Origin: Clavelina lepadiformis
Taxonomy: Eukaryota; Chordata; Ascidiacea; Aplousobranchia; Clavelinidae
Reading direction: 5' to 3'
Length of the DNA stretch: 64,000 nucleotides
Assembly: GCF_947623445.1 (NCBI RefSeq)
Contig: NC_135245.1
Location: 20,591,501-20,655,500, forward strand
Shown in pieces: positions 25,691-38,134 of the stretch. Numbering within the stretch: position 1 is the first letter of the stretch; each line of letters starts with the position of its first letter. The notes under the pieces were generated by a model, which was given only the letters and a program-made list of their open reading frames with translations, searched no databases and was not told the DNA's origin. A program made the translations under genes and the position numbers.

Positions 25691-27692
25691 TCAGGCGTTA
25701 TCTTCAAGAAACTTCTTCATCAATTCATGAACTTGCTCGGGCTCATCTTGTGCCACCCAGTGGGTGGCCCCATCAACAATTTGAGTTTTTATTCGGGGAA
25801 CGCCTTTCTAAAGATAACATTGCGCATTAAACAGCAGATAATTACCGGATTAAAAACTCCATATTTGCTTAAAACTACTTACAGCACAGTAGGGAACCAT
25901 CCTGGCATCCAGAGCCAAGTCCTTATCACCCCAGATGAATAAAGTGGGTTGGACAATTTGTTTTGCCTTCTTGCGCAAATCCATTCCACAATAAATTGGA
26001 TTGACTAAAAGCAACGTGTTAAAATAAGAAAGCTGCACCAGATATTAACCAGCATGAAAATGTCTGCGCATTTATATCCACGTCAAGCTGTTCAAAACAA
26101 AGTTTCGAAATATGTAAAGTTTAGGCTATTCCGATAATTTGTCAAACAATAAAAACAACAACTTAATTCGAAATTGAAGAGGTGAAAAATTGTGCACGGC
26201 AAACTTTGCATAGTGCGCCGTGTCTCGTCACCTGCACGGTAGTAGTTGATGGCGGTTCCAATAGAACGACCAACAACATATGCTTGTAAAGCTCGGTTTA
26301 AACGATTGCTTTGTTTTGAATGCCGCCTTCGTCTTTATTTAGCAATTCGAAGGTTTCATAATCATTATGAGCCAGCATCCATTGAGCGAGGCACGGAAGC
26401 TGGAAGAAGAAGATGTACCAACTTTTTAACAGCTGAGATGGATGAGACGTAAAGAAATCACTGGGAAAAAGAAAATGGGACAATTTAAACATTAATTTTG
26501 TCAGTGAAGGTCAATGTATCAATCAGCAAAGACATCGCTTAAACACTTCTTAATTTAACATTTGTTGTAGTAAGATAGATTTTTATCACACTTTTGCAGA
26601 GAAAACTATGAAACCCTGACAACAAGATTTTTGCGTCTCTATGAAAAATGTCGACAAATAACACAAACTACTTAGTCTTTGTCTTAACTGCCATCGCCAT
26701 CTAGCGATCGTTCCTGCGCTGTTTTCCTTACGAAAGGTTCAAACTGAGACTTACGTCAATACCCGCAACTTTGGGCAGTTCATAACGATGAGCTTGTCAA
26801 CAACTTCAGGAAAGTAAAGCGGGACTTCCCACGCGATTACTGCCCCCCAATCGTGCCCCACAATAACCGCTTTCTCATATCCGAGCGCTTTTATGATTTC
26901 TTGGACATCATTCACCAAGTAATGAAGGTGATATTTACCAATTGCTGCAATAGAACCAGCGACTGGTTAATATTGAATTATGACAAAGTGTGAGGCAGGC
27001 GTTTCAAACCATTGTATCCAGGGGAGCATTGTCAATGTTTATAAGTATCGAAGCTCTGTACGTAGGGCCTGTGCCCTTTCTATTTGTCATATCTTCCTAC
27101 ATTTTGGTTTGTCAGAGTCGCCATAACCTCTCATGTCATACGCCACCACGTGGTACTTTGAGCTAAACTTCTCCAGGACGCCTCTCCAGCTGTTCCTGAG
27201 CAATTCAGTTGAACAAAGGTGGTATCAAGAAGGAAGTAATCTAAGATTTACATCAACTTACCAACATTCAGGGAATCCGTGAAGATAAAGCATCAGTGGA
27301 CTGTCTTCTGAACCAGTGTGAACATAATGAAACCTGGTCCCAGATTTTGTTCTCACGAAGTCATGCTGGAAATTTTTCTGCGCAACTAAAACCAAAACAG
27401 AAAGCAAAAGTGATGACAACTAAATTTACTCGGGGAAGAAAATCTTGCCTTCTATCAAATATATCTCGGTGATGTGAAATGCAATTAAGGACGGGGCGAT
27501 GCTTTAATACCACTTACATTCCGGCAGCAAGTTGTGTGATTTTCTTTCAAGCAGTTTCCTCACACCACTCGATCCCTCAAGAACAGATTTAATTAGAATT
27601 GATGGAATCACGATCGAAGCCCAGAAGCATCCAATCGCAAAATAAATTGAACCAATCAAACAACTCCATACATAAGACACCATAATTTTCAT
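25691..27692 (-). CDS. EPHX4-like alpha/beta-hydrolase, tandem copy B (frame break in exon 5)
   Basis: Exons in reading order: 27518-27692, 27262-27385, 27101-27195, 26755-26944, 26232-26460, 25883-26004, 25691-25807. The seven-exon structure and phases are those of copy A; exons 2, 4 and 6 have equal lengths in both. The N-terminal anchor is SCLIGSIYFAIGCFWASIVI. Motifs: HGFPECW, GHDWGA with nucleophile Asp, WYIFFFQLP, INYYRA, FIWGDKDLALD and GATHWVAQDE. Exon 5 again fails to keep frame: it runs to a TAA near 26300, while a second frame carries ALQAYVVGRSIGTAINYYRA to the correct donor phase. The break lies in about 26300-26340, at a different place from copy A. Exon 2 is almost identical to that of copy A (two differences in 128 bases), whereas exon 4 is only roughly 70% alike. 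The copy may be functional with an assembly error, or be decaying. Confidence 0.83.
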
Positions 27693-28921
27693 TGCACTTT
27701 GATCCTAAAGCGCTCCACGCTGCGACAAATACGGAGTTTGTCAATGATTGGTCAGCATGACAGGACAATTCCATACTGCGGTGAAACTGCTGACGTCACA
27801 CTCCATGCTTTCTTGCTGTGAAATCTGAGTATGACGATGATATTACGTCATACTAGTGCGGTCTTTGTCGTCTTCTTAACTGATAACACCCAAAAACTTT
27901 TCTCAGACAGATCAAACAAAGCTGCAAATCACGCTCATTTATTGTGAAACAACTGACTTGCAATTGCGGCTGTGGCAACCAGCAGTACGCTTGAGAGATA
28001 ATTGCACGAAGAGAAAAGTTGAACAAAAATTTCTCTTCTATAAAGGAATCTTCAGCAAAAGACATCAAACCAGGTAGTTAAAACATCATTTTAAAATGGT
28101 TCTTTAATGCGAGACCGAATCAATTTTTGCAACAATGCGTTCTAATTTCTATTAATCGTACTTTTCTGCGGTCACAGTCAAATCGTTTCTACAAAAAAAA
28201 TGCCACGCTAACCCACTCCGACTCAAAACCTTCACTGCAATATCGGCAGAAACATATTGGCACAACCACCAGGTCGACATTCAATTAATTATTAACTGCA
28301 CATGTTTACACAGGAGTGGCAGAGCGAGCTTAAAATAACAATCTCACAGGTTCAAAGGAAAAAATTGTTCGAAGACATCACTCTCTTAAAAAGAAACAAA
28401 CCTTGCGTCAACGCCGATGTTTTTCAACATTTCGTGTGATTTTCGGTGAAATCGCTTCCACGCTCGGCCAGGTCATTTAGAGCGCTGGGAACAAAACCAC
28501 AGCGCGCATATTTGTTGTTATAGCGCAGGGGTGGAATCGGCGCCAACTACGGTCACAGCAAAGGCCAGACAAATCGGTCGCATCGGGCTGTCAGTCGTTT
28601 CGATCAAGCCAAGACCTTGTGGCTTGTCGCGTACATTCCGGGCAACTACGTAAAGAATAAAATCTCTCGAAACTGCAGCTCGTTGTTTCAACTTGGTAAG
28701 ATTTCTATGGGAGCTGCTGGTTTGTTCTATCAGTCAAGTCACGATGTTGCAATTAAAGCAAATTTTATAGATAAACAGTAAATTGGATTTTCTAACTAAA
28801 AGAAATGCAACAGCCTCATTGACAACAAACAATTGCATATTTATGTGGCGGCGTGATAAGTAGCGGCCATGCGCCATGAAATGGCGTGGTTTCTCAAACA
28901 GAATCTTGATCCTAGACGGTG
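27693..28921. other. Intergenic DNA between copy B and FKBP8
   Basis: No gene recognised. The part just above 27692 should hold the promoter of copy B, and the part below 28922 the 3' UTR of FKBP8. Neither a TATA box nor a clear AATAAA for FKBP8 stood out. Confidence 0.45.
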
Positions 28922-31900
28922 CTATCTGGAGAGATAAACACCTAGCAGCACAGCGGCTCCTAGCGCAACCAACGAACTTCCAACCACCAGAGATTTACTG
29001 GAGCTCTGTAATTAGAAGCGAGAGTTAACACGGGCAACGTAATATAGTACTGGCCACATGCAGGACTTTAAGGGTGACACGCAGATAGAATCAACACAAC
29101 AAGATTGTGCAACTTGCCCACCCAGAAAGAATGTCCTTTTGGAACTTTCTTTTCTTTGGCGTCATCTATTTTGGCGCCGATCATCCTTTGGTACATTTTC
29201 TTCTCTTTCTCATTCTGGCTCGCTAGGCGTCGCTGCTGGCGGGTTAGTTCATTCTGACACATATTACAAGGTTAAGGAGGAAAATGACGAAACCGATATC
29301 AATGAAGACAAGTTCAAAATTTCAAAGGGTAGGCATTTGCTGACCAGGATAGCTTTGTCGTTTGGGCTAAGTTCTGCCGCTTTCTTCAGAGCTGCTATGC
29401 TCTTACCGGTGTTTCCTAGTTCTGCCAATATCTGCAAATATAATCAAGTTAAAGAAATTAGGTGCTGTAAAAGGTTTATTTTCGAAGGACCATGTTAGTC
29501 CAAAAATAGTTGTGTTTTGCAAAAACGCATCAGAAGCCAATCTACACCAGTTGTCAATTTAGGAACTAATTGGGAAGTGATATTAGATAATTAGGGAAGG
29601 GCAAATCAAACTTGCTTCAAAAATACATTCCATATTTGGTGGAACTTCTGCACTAACTTCATTGCAACTTGAGTATTGAGCATTTTTGAACAAATTTTTG
29701 AACTAAGTGCTTAATAAAAGTTTATAAGCAGCATTCTTACTTTTCCTTTTCGAAATAAAGTTTTGACATTTGTTGGATCAATCCTCTCCGAGACGATGCA
29801 AGATTGCAATCCCTCCTTCCACTTGCCGAGCTTCATCTGGGAGGCGGCAAGGTTATTGTGACATTTGACACTGTATGAGTTAATCTGTGACATCACTTTA
29901 TCAGACTGTTTCTGATTGGATGCTGGGGAGAAATTTTTGGAATGAAACAGCAGCAGAATCACTCTGAGTTGAAGCCGGTTATTTCCTGATTTCATGAAAA
30001 GTTTAGGCATTGAGATCTACCTTTTTGTAAGACTCGAGTGCATTTTAAATATGTCATCGCAGCTTCGGGAAATTTTTGCTTCGAGTAAAAATTGTTTCCT
30101 TTCGTGCGTTTTGCATCCACCCAGTCTAACCTCTTCTCTACGGCAACATCGCTGTTGTAAGGTCCTTCGGCGATTTCTGCAGAAAACTCTCAAGTTAACT
30201 ATTAAAAAGTGATCAAGACATATTGGTCAGCGCGACACCCAAAATATTTTCATCAGCTGCCCATAATAACCCATACATACCCAATAATTTGACGTTGTAA
30301 GTAAGACTTGCATCTGGGGGTATACTAGGGGGTTTCCCTTCCTTCCCGTAACAATATTTTGAGTCCGACTCAATCTCACATTCTTCGTTCCTCTCCATCA
30401 GGTTGACAGTCAGGTCAAGGGCCTGGTTAAAAAAACGCGCAAGAGTTCACTTCATAGGATCTTAATTCATCAAAATTGTGCCATAAGTGACAACCACAAC
30501 CACTTCTTCCAGAAATACAGTTTTGCAAGAAATGTCAGCCCTGAATGTCACTTTTTTCGGTGGTCGGACGACTCAACTCAGGACCTTTCAACCCACCGTT
30601 GATTCAACTGACTGACGAGCAGAGTATTCTCGTGGCAGTGTGGACTTGTAACCAGTGGTATAGGTGTATTGTGTTGCTCTACTGACATTGCATAATCTAG
30701 TATGGTTAGGCTATCCAACATGTAATGGGTGGTCATTGTATTCTGTCACAGTAGGCTAGCCTGTATGGGCTAATGAAACCATTTTAAATCTGCTATAGAG
30801 TACTATAACAAACGCCAGATGACAAACCGCATAGACGTTTTAGTAAACGGGTTAAATTGTCCGTGGGTTGAAAGGTCCGCGGGTTGAATCGACCTAGAAC
30901 CCACTTTTTCCAATGAGCACCACATAGTGGAGCCCATGGGTGGGTCACACATAGGAGCTGCAGCAGCTCCTCCTGTAAATGCCCAAGTCAAATGAAACAA
31001 AACCCTAAAATGTTTTAATTTTCTATCCGTCTTTCAAAGTGCACAATATTTTGTATTTTTTTTTAATTGGAAATACTTAGGACTTGTGTTTTGTGTTGTT
31101 GTTTTTCTTCAACTCACAGAAGGGAAATACCCTACTAGCAAGTCGGGAGCAAAATAGCTGGTGGTTTGAGGAGTAGCGACCCGAAGTTGTACAAAACTGT
31201 GCAACATGCCTTGGATTTATGCTGGTTTGTAACAACAAGTTATTACTGTGGTAGGCCAGTGCTACTGCAACAGAACCTTTAACTTGTAGGCTAGGATGAT
31301 TTTAAATTAAAATCATTTTAAAGGTGGAGTGGGTTAAGGCAGGACACGTTGAAAAGGACTAGGCCTGAAGGCTGTGTCCAAACAGAGTGGGCAGGGTTCA
31401 TACTTAATTGGGTTAGCAACCTTTAAAGAATCAAGATTATTATCTGTGAATTTACAGTAGCCCATACCAAAGATTTCGTTAGGTTAGCCACGCCCCAAAA
31501 CCTTGCTGAAATAGAGTTAACCGTAAGTGATAGGCATATAAAGTGATGTACTCTATATGTCAGGGGTGGGCAACCTTTTTGAACCTGAGAGCTGCTTTGG
31601 TTGTTAAATCTTTACTGACGAGCCAAGTCATAAGAACTTATGACGTCATAAATAGTTTATGTCATTTAATTGTTCCATATCTGCATTCCTCAATCGAAAA
31701 ATATCATTAAATTTGGATAATTAACAACTTGTCATCAATGCTGGCCTAAATAAGGAAAAGAAAAAGAGAAAAACGTTCATAAACGGTACTCTTGGTAGCC
31801 TTTACAATTTTTTTGAAATTTTACGATTCGACTAGAAGAGCCACAAGAAACATGCGGGCGAGCTGCACGCGGCTCGCGAGCCGCAGTTTGCCCACCACTG

Positions 31901-33492
31901 CTATATGCCTACGAATGTGACAATGTGAATAATTGTTTGTGATTGCATATTTGCTACAATTATGCTGTACATAGCACTTTTATTGTTTAAGCACAATATA
32001 GATTGAAGATAGTGAATAGACCCTTTCTGGGTTACGGTCGCAAGCTTGTTTTTGAAGGCAAGAGTTTTTCAATCACTTATTACTTAACAATGGAAAATTT
32101 CGACCCACTTTGATTCTTTTTTTAAATGGCAAGACTTCTTGGCATCGGCTTGTAAAGACTTTGCTGAGGTGGGTAACATATGAATTTCTTTACCCTCTAA
32201 AAAAATATCTAATAAAGATTGACTAGTTGATATTTTACAGTGCATTGAATCCCACTACATCTGACATGAAAGTTTGTGCGGTTACTGCGATTTGTTACAC
32301 ATGTAATTTTGCTTCGCATTTCAAGCAAAGTTTAAAACAATAGACTATCAGTAAATAGGAGCTGAATTATTTTTATTACACGAACAGCAGATACCACGCA
32401 AACTCCTTCGCATTTCACGTCTCATGCTTCGCTGACCACGCAACATGACCTCAAGTCTTACAAGACCAATGCGTAGGATTCAAAGCACTTTGAAATATGA
32501 AACATAGGCAACATATTTTTTCTTTATTGCGTGAAGGAATTCATACGCAACTGACCTGAACAAAGTTCTTCAAAGTGGTCCTAGAAATCCCATTATTAAG
32601 TAAGTAAATATCTTGCCATTGAGACAGTAACTCGAAAAGTGTCTATGCCAGTCAATACCTTCAATTTGTTCATTTGAAAATGGAGAAATCATATAAAGTT
32701 TAAAAGTGCCTAATTAAGCTGCAGCCAATTATAAAACTCACAAGCCGGCACTGCTTACAGCCCAGCACAAACGCAAGGAGTTATTACAACATCACTTCTA
32801 CTCACATCTGGCACATCACGGTCGGCCAAAATAAAAATCAATTTCTGATTTTCCTCCGCAATGCTCCCATCAGCAAGTTTGCTCGAGTACTCGATGGTGA
32901 CTTCCTGGCCATGCTCCGGCCTGGTGTCTCTGCCAGCGCCACCAAAGATCGTTCGTTTTCGAAGCAAACCATTTCCTGGGAAAAACAAAAATTATGCCTG
33001 GCAGGTGGGTGGGCATTAAACTATAATTTCATCATAAAATCATACAAGAGTGGAAAATATTTGGGTTGAGAGATAATTCAAGAACTAACCAAGAACATCG
33101 ACCCATGTCTTCTGCTTGTCCTCTTCAAGAGAACTTCCCTTCAAATCACTCATCAGGTCATTCTTCTTCTCTTTATCAACCTTTTTAGCATCAGTCGTGT
33201 TCACAGGAGCATCGTCCAAGAGAGAAAAATCTCCACTGCTTCTTAAGCTGAGAGAAGCAGAATCGATCGCACGATCGACCACGTCAGATGCTTTTCTCTC
33301 AATATCATCGTGTCCATCTTCAACTACCTCGAACCCAATCTCTTTATTGTCCTTGGCGCTTTGTCTCTCGTCATCTTCATTTGAAGAAGTCAAGATTGTA
33401 AACGACTCTCCAGCGACATCATAAGTACCACTTTCGTCTGCAGATTTGAGTTCTTCTTCGCAATGACTCAGCAAATCATCACCACCTTCCAT
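28922..33492 (-). CDS. FKBP8: FK506-binding protein 8 (tail-anchored PPIase-like co-chaperone with TPR repeats)
   Basis: Exons in reading order: 33090-33492, 32806-32975, 30281-30422, 30021-30176, 29741-29922, 29345-29431, 29122-29253, 28922-29005. Phases agree, giving 451 residues. An acidic N-terminus ends in WVDVLGNGLLRKRTI, as in vertebrate FKBP8. The FKBP domain follows (GQEVTIEYSSKLADGS, ADRDVPDALDL, SDSKYCYGKEGKPPSIPPDA), then three TPR repeats (GNNFYSKQKFPEAAMTYLKC, KCHNNLAASQMKLGKWKEG, VKTLFRKGKILAELGNTGKS). The last exon is a C-terminal tail anchor (VVGSSLVALGAAVLLGVYL) followed by SR. FKBP8 sits on the mitochondrial and ER outer membrane, binds BCL2-family proteins and HSP90, and acts in mitophagy. 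Intron 2 (2.4 kb) carries a hAT MITE. The start lies 169 bases after the RRP36 stop with an AATAAA/acceptor junction between them, which suggests it is the last gene of an operon. Confidence 0.93.
31553..31908. mobile_element. hAT-type MITE with 8-bp target duplication
   Basis: The element is 31561-31900. It begins CAGGGGTGGGCAACC and ends GTTTGCCCACCACTG. Flanking repeats are CTATATGT (31553-31560) and CTATATGC (31901-31908). It has no ORF. Its right end, with GGCTCGCGAGCCGC, matches the left end of the MITE at 48994-49405 in inverse orientation. It lies in FKBP8 intron 2. Confidence 0.85.
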
Positions 33493-33516
33493 TATTTAAC
33501 ATATTACCCTAAGACA

Positions 33517-33529
33517 CCTAAAATTTATT
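33517..33529 (-). promoter_or_regulatory. Overlapping polyadenylation signal and splice acceptor between RRP36 and FKBP8
   Basis: On the minus strand AATAAATTTTAG lies here, 25 bases before the FKBP8 start codon. The hexamer would end the RRP36 message, and the TTTTAG could receive a spliced leader for FKBP8. This is the kind of junction seen in trans-spliced operons; the function is inferred. Confidence 0.55.
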
Positions 33530-33661
33530 TGATTTGAATAAAACAGTTGCAAAGAAAACAAAACACGACATATTATGTTACACAAGTAGATCTTTTGTGT
33601 TTTTGCTTCCTCCTCACAAAGTCTTCCATGGCTACCACTGGACACGCTCTATACTTCGACC

Positions 33662-34601
33662 TTAATCGGTGATTAATCTTCTACTGTGTGGCATCAACTT
33701 GCTTTCTTTAGATTTCAGTTTTTTGTCTTTTCTTCCATCAGCTTTTCTCAATGAACCACTTTTTTCAAGTTGTTCATTTTTAATTTTTTTAAGAAGTTCT
33801 TTTTTCTCGGAGTTTTTTAAGAAGTACGGTCTCTTAATCCCCAGCTCAACCTACATTTGGTAAAGAAGGATTTAGCAACTTAGCGCACATCACAGCAAAC
33901 AAACACATTTAGTTATCTATATGATGTCTTTTTTATTAGTAAACTGACCTTTAACCTTTCCTTCTTCTTTAATGACCTTTCCAATGACCTTTTTTCTTCC
34001 CTGCTCTTTCTCGCTTCATCCTGCTGCTTCATCCGATCGAGAAGATATTTGATCTTTGTCTTTTGCGATTCGTCACGACTTTTGTGAAGCTGTTTTCGAA
34101 GAGTTTGCATTTCGCGCTCTCTTATATTGTTTAAAAATGAGAAGCTTTTATTAAAAATTTCTTCCTGGAATTCTGAGCCGCATAAATTGTCAAATCGTGG
34201 GTCTCGAGCATTTGACTGTTTGGTTGGCACCACCTGGGAAAAAATGTTGATTATTTTTGCTTGTTGGCAGCGAGAACTAACTCTTTGTTCTAAGCACGCA
34301 CCTTTTGCAATTTGTTCGCTCTTATCTTGGACGATATTTCCTGAGGCCGATTTTTATTCTTCCGCTTGAAACCTGATTTTGGTTCATTTTTATTATTTTC
34401 CTGCGTGTTCATGCCAGTGGAAGCTTTGATGGCCTTGAACTTCTTCAAACCGACTTGTTCCCGCAACTGAATCATTTGTTCCAAGGTCATGTTCGAGTCA
34501 GTGGATGGCCACAACCTTGAGGAAGACTCTTGTTCAAGTTCATCACTGGAAATTGCTTCGTCCTGATCGCTGATGTCACTTTCAGATGAATCTTCTTCCA
34601 T
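33662..34601 (-). CDS. RRP36: Ribosomal RNA processing protein 36 homologue
   Basis: Three exons in reading order: 34302-34601, 33949-34233, 33662-33850, all phase 0, giving 257 residues. The acidic N-terminus is followed by MTLEQMIQLREQVGLKKFKA, EISSKIRANKLQKVVPTK and ARDPRFDNLCG, then FNKSFSFLNNIREREMQ, a long charged coiled coil, and the C-terminal RPYFLKNSEKKEL with a basic tail. These are the conserved blocks of RRP36, in the family order. The protein works in the nucleolus in early pre-rRNA cleavage and 18S rRNA maturation within the small-subunit processome. ATG at 34601 is chosen because the longer frame upstream only offers TTG. It lies 332 bases after the GPKOW stop and 169 bases before FKBP8, all on the same strand, which suggests co-transcription. 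Confidence 0.9.
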
Positions 34602-34649
34602 TAAAACAACCAAAGTGGTCCTAGCACTAGTCAATTGTTCCTAGCAGGT

Positions 34650-34671
34650 CCTGTACAAAAAAAATTTTATT
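34650..34671 (-). promoter_or_regulatory. Polyadenylation signal followed by strong acceptor between GPKOW and RRP36
   Basis: On the minus strand AATAAA (34666-34671) is followed within a few bases by a run of eight T and GTACAG (AG at 34651-34652), 49 bases before the RRP36 start. No donor for a conventional 5' UTR intron was evident, so a trans-splice acceptor is the simplest reading (inference). Confidence 0.55.
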
Positions 34672-34933
34672 TTCCTGATGAGTCGAACGTTTTACATCAA
34701 CAGAATATGACTGCACATGGTGGTCATCAGGGGAAGGTCATAAAGTCAAAATTAGCGACAAATCAAAACCAATCCTTTTTTATATATCGTCCACAAAAGT
34801 AAACACATTTTGCAGCTTACACACAGAATAGTGAAAAAGTTGTCAAGTATAGAATAATTATGAGTTAACCATGACTGTGTTCATGAAGTGAAAACAATTG
34901 TTTACAGAAAATTGACATTTTGCAACTAGTTGT

Positions 34934-37900
34934 TCAAAACATGGAGTCAGCTTCAATATCTCCGATGTATTCACAAATATCATCGAAACTCATCCGGAGC
35001 GCAACTTCCCGCTTCTCGATGAGCTGAAGATAAACCTCGCAGGACTCTTTGTCTTTCTCCAATATCCGAGCCAACTTGCCATCGTGCTTCGATTTTCCCT
35101 TACTTGTGATTTTGACGTAAGCGTCCGAGTTGGACCTGAATGAAACAACACAAGTGCACTTGTACAAGAGGTTATGACACCTTGTTCAATACAGAGTGAC
35201 AGGGATGAATGAAAGTTTACCTCGGCACGACCGTTTCCAACATGTCTTCGTGGATGTCATCGAGCAGGTTGCCCTTCTCCGACCTGCAGCAGCAGCGCCC
35301 TTTGCTGTCCAGCACATCGACCACAATCATCTTCTCCCGATAAAACTTTCCTTTCCTGTAGTTCCGGTCGACCATGCGCACCCTCAAATGGGGTTGGAGC
35401 CAGGTTTTCCTTCGCTGGTCATCGTCATCATTCAGTGTATTTCTCTTCTTTTTTGTCTTCTTATGATGCTGCTTTTCCTTGGATTGCTTTTTAGCGGATT
35501 TTTCATGAGCATGTTTGTGCTGTTCCGCTTCAGTGAGCTCAAGTTTTCTCTCCTTCTGATGACGACCTGCACTGCCACCTACTGGATGTGATTCATCACA
35601 GTGACGCCGTTTTTTCACATGCTTGAAAGATGCTGACTCGTCATGATTTTGATTATCACCATTTTTTGCAAGTTCAGCATGATCCTGCAGTTTTTCTTGG
35701 ATTTCGAATGCCTTGCTCAGACGACTTAGATCTTTGCCGAACTTCAAATAATCCGATTTTGTGACAATATCCAAGGCGTATTGGGCCACAGTGGCTGAAG
35801 AACCACCCAGTGCAAATCTGACAAGACACTGGGCATTATCAGCGTCGATGCCTTCAATCACACCGTACTTGCGCTTGTTGCTTCCCGATATGACTTGAAC
35901 ATAAACACCCTTTTTTAACTCAAGCTGTTCTTCCTTGCTTGATTTTTTCTCTCCCTTTTTAACTAAATTTGGATTTGCAGCAGCGCCAAGTCCAAGGCCT
36001 TTCGGCCTGACCACTGTTTCAAGCATTTTTGTGTTTTGCTTAAATGTTTTGCCGATTCCTACATTAGGGTCCCAGCCCATTCCCCGCAGCATGGCCATCC
36101 CGAAAGCTTCAATGGGGATTGCGTCGTAGTCCGTGAGCGACGACTGCAACAAAAATCTAAAGTTGATTTTCTATTTAACGCAAAGTATAACAACGCAAAA
36201 CAACTTCTACTCAAGTGGATATGGATGATGTTATGTCAGATTTTATGGGTGTCTCGGTGCCATTTAAACCAAATTTTGAATTGGGCATCCAACATTGAGC
36301 TGAATGGATGCCCACCGGGTACCCATTGTTTTTCTATGGATTGCTCTATAGATTGACATATCATGATAGATTGTATCAGGAGATGTATTTGCAGGAAATG
36401 ACTCGGGCTTTTGTGACCAGACCATTGGGAAGAAAAAGAGCAAAAATTTTATGAAATTTTAGACTTAAGAAAACTGCATCGTTGATTGTGTCTGTTGGCA
36501 GATTAAGCTTAGTTTTCCGGAGTTAGGCAACCAACATTTTTAAGGGGCACCCATTTTTACTGAGCCAGGATGCCCAAGGGCATTAACTAAAACCAGTTAT
36601 GGGTATTCACTGGGCAACATGGCATGGGAGCTCCCCCTTCTTAAAATTCTGCATATCACATATATATAGTGCCATTTTGGTGCACACAATTTATTCATGG
36701 GGGGCATGAGTCTATTTCTCAAATACATTCGCAATTAACAGTAAAACTTATACAGAAGTTACTGAGGTTACAATTATCTGGTTGGGTCCTTGTAATATTA
36801 AACCGATAAAGTGTGAGCAGCTCAGAAAACCCAAAAAGGTCAATTTTAAAAAAGTTAGGAAGCGCAAAAATATCAGAAAAAACAAAAAGTTGGTGAAAAG
36901 AATTGAAATACCTCCTCGGGACGCAAGGAAACATTCAATTTATCGTCGGTTTCAAAGCCCTCGGGCACTTTATTCTTCATCAGAAGTGGAACTTGCATCA
37001 TCTCAAACTACAATAAAATTAGTTTTATTAATTGTCTCTCAAAACCTTGCAGTTGCCAGAATATGTCAACCGGATTCACCTCTTTGTCTTCATCTTCGAT
37101 CGAGCGCTTCTCCAAAAATTTTTCTGATTCCTTCATAATTTCTTGAGCAGCTTTTTCATCGAGATTGTCTTTTGATTGTTTGACATCATTTCTTTCTTCG
37201 GCGTCATCTTTGTGTGTAGTGCACCACCTAGTGCCAAAAATGCAAATAAAAATTCGTATCAAATTTTTTTATTCAGAATTTAGTAACATCCATAAACCTA
37301 AGGATATGTCGAAGAATTAAGATTTGATAAAATTTAACTCAAAGTTACAAAAGTTAAATCAGTCTTAGTTACTTCCATTCCTCTTGAAAAGTCAAGCATT
37401 TTATGTAGAAACTACTTTGACCGATTCCGCAACAGAAAAGAGCTGGGATTTTTGATTAAAAGAACTGAATGATTCTGTTTATGTGTCGCAAAACCTATTT
37501 TACTCAGTAGGCTCGCTTATCATTGCACAGAAGGAGAGATTTTGATCAAACGCAGCGTTTAACGCATGGGGTGTGGGTGATTCCTTGCTTTTTCTCCTTT
37601 CAACTGCCTTGAAATGAATCATGGCTATTTAAAACTATTTCTGACTACTGCACATGCTGTGGAGCGAATCAAGCGTGGTTTTGTGAAGAACATAACATAA
37701 TTGCTTTACTTGAAAACAAGCGTGTTATAACGTCAATATTGTTGCTTACCTTATATTAAACCTTAGCATTGCACTAAGATCAAGTGAATTTTCAACATAC
37801 AACAAACAATGCATTATAGCTCGTGCAAAACCTGTTTTTCTGGATAAGGGGAATCACCAGCTCTTCTCTTTTTTTCTTGATCTCTGCGTCTTCTTCGTGC

Positions 37901-38001
37901 GGATCAACTTGAGCTTCTGCCTCATTTATCACTTTGCTTATGTCAACTTTGCTTTCAATCTTCTTCTTGAATCCAAACGATAACGAAGTCTTTACGGACA
38001 T
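34934..38001 (-). CDS. GPKOW: G-patch and KOW-motif spliceosomal protein
   Basis: Five exons in reading order: 37832-38001, 37071-37227, 36912-37001, 35221-36143, 34934-35135. Phases agree, giving 513 residues. The start [14 protein letters not shown] matches the GPKOW N-terminus. Conserved blocks follow: [25 protein letters not shown]; the G-patch at about residues 170-215 ([29 protein letters not shown]); the first KOW motif ([20 protein letters not shown]); a Lys/His-rich linker; [19 protein letters not shown]; and the second KOW region ([19 protein letters not shown]). GPKOW (yeast Spp2 relative) binds the helicase DHX16 through the G-patch and works in the catalytic activation of the spliceosome. 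Exon 37071-37227 uses a GTTGAC donor, which is needed to keep phase. The start lies 133 bases after the MED10 stop, on the same strand. Confidence 0.93.
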
Positions 38002-38047
38002 CACGACGAGGTGGTGGTTAGTTTGATGATTCTCTTCAGTTAATCTT

Positions 38048-38064
38048 CTAATAATAAAGCTGAC
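38048..38064 (-). promoter_or_regulatory. Candidate trans-splice acceptor upstream of GPKOW
   Basis: A pyrimidine-rich tract ending TTTATTATTAG lies 46 bases before the GPKOW start codon and inside the 133-base MED10-GPKOW spacer. No minus-strand AATAAA is evident in the spacer. Assignment as a spliced-leader acceptor is inferred from the spacing. Confidence 0.4.
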
Positions 38065-38134
38065 CAAAATAAAACAAGAAATATGTCTTTTTAAGGAATA
38101 AACTTGATGAATAAGGATCGGGGATGAGAGTAAA

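Noticed and set aside
29058-29498. 146-codon plus-strand open frame
   Set aside because: It is antisense to FKBP8 exons 6 and 7, which have clear homology and splice sites.
30826-30900. tRNA-like stretch with GGGTTGAATCG
   Set aside because: No cloverleaf arms or A/B box spacing could be formed.
33116-33424. 102-codon Ser-rich plus-strand frame
   Set aside because: It mirrors the acidic, Ser/Asp-rich first exon of FKBP8 on the other strand.
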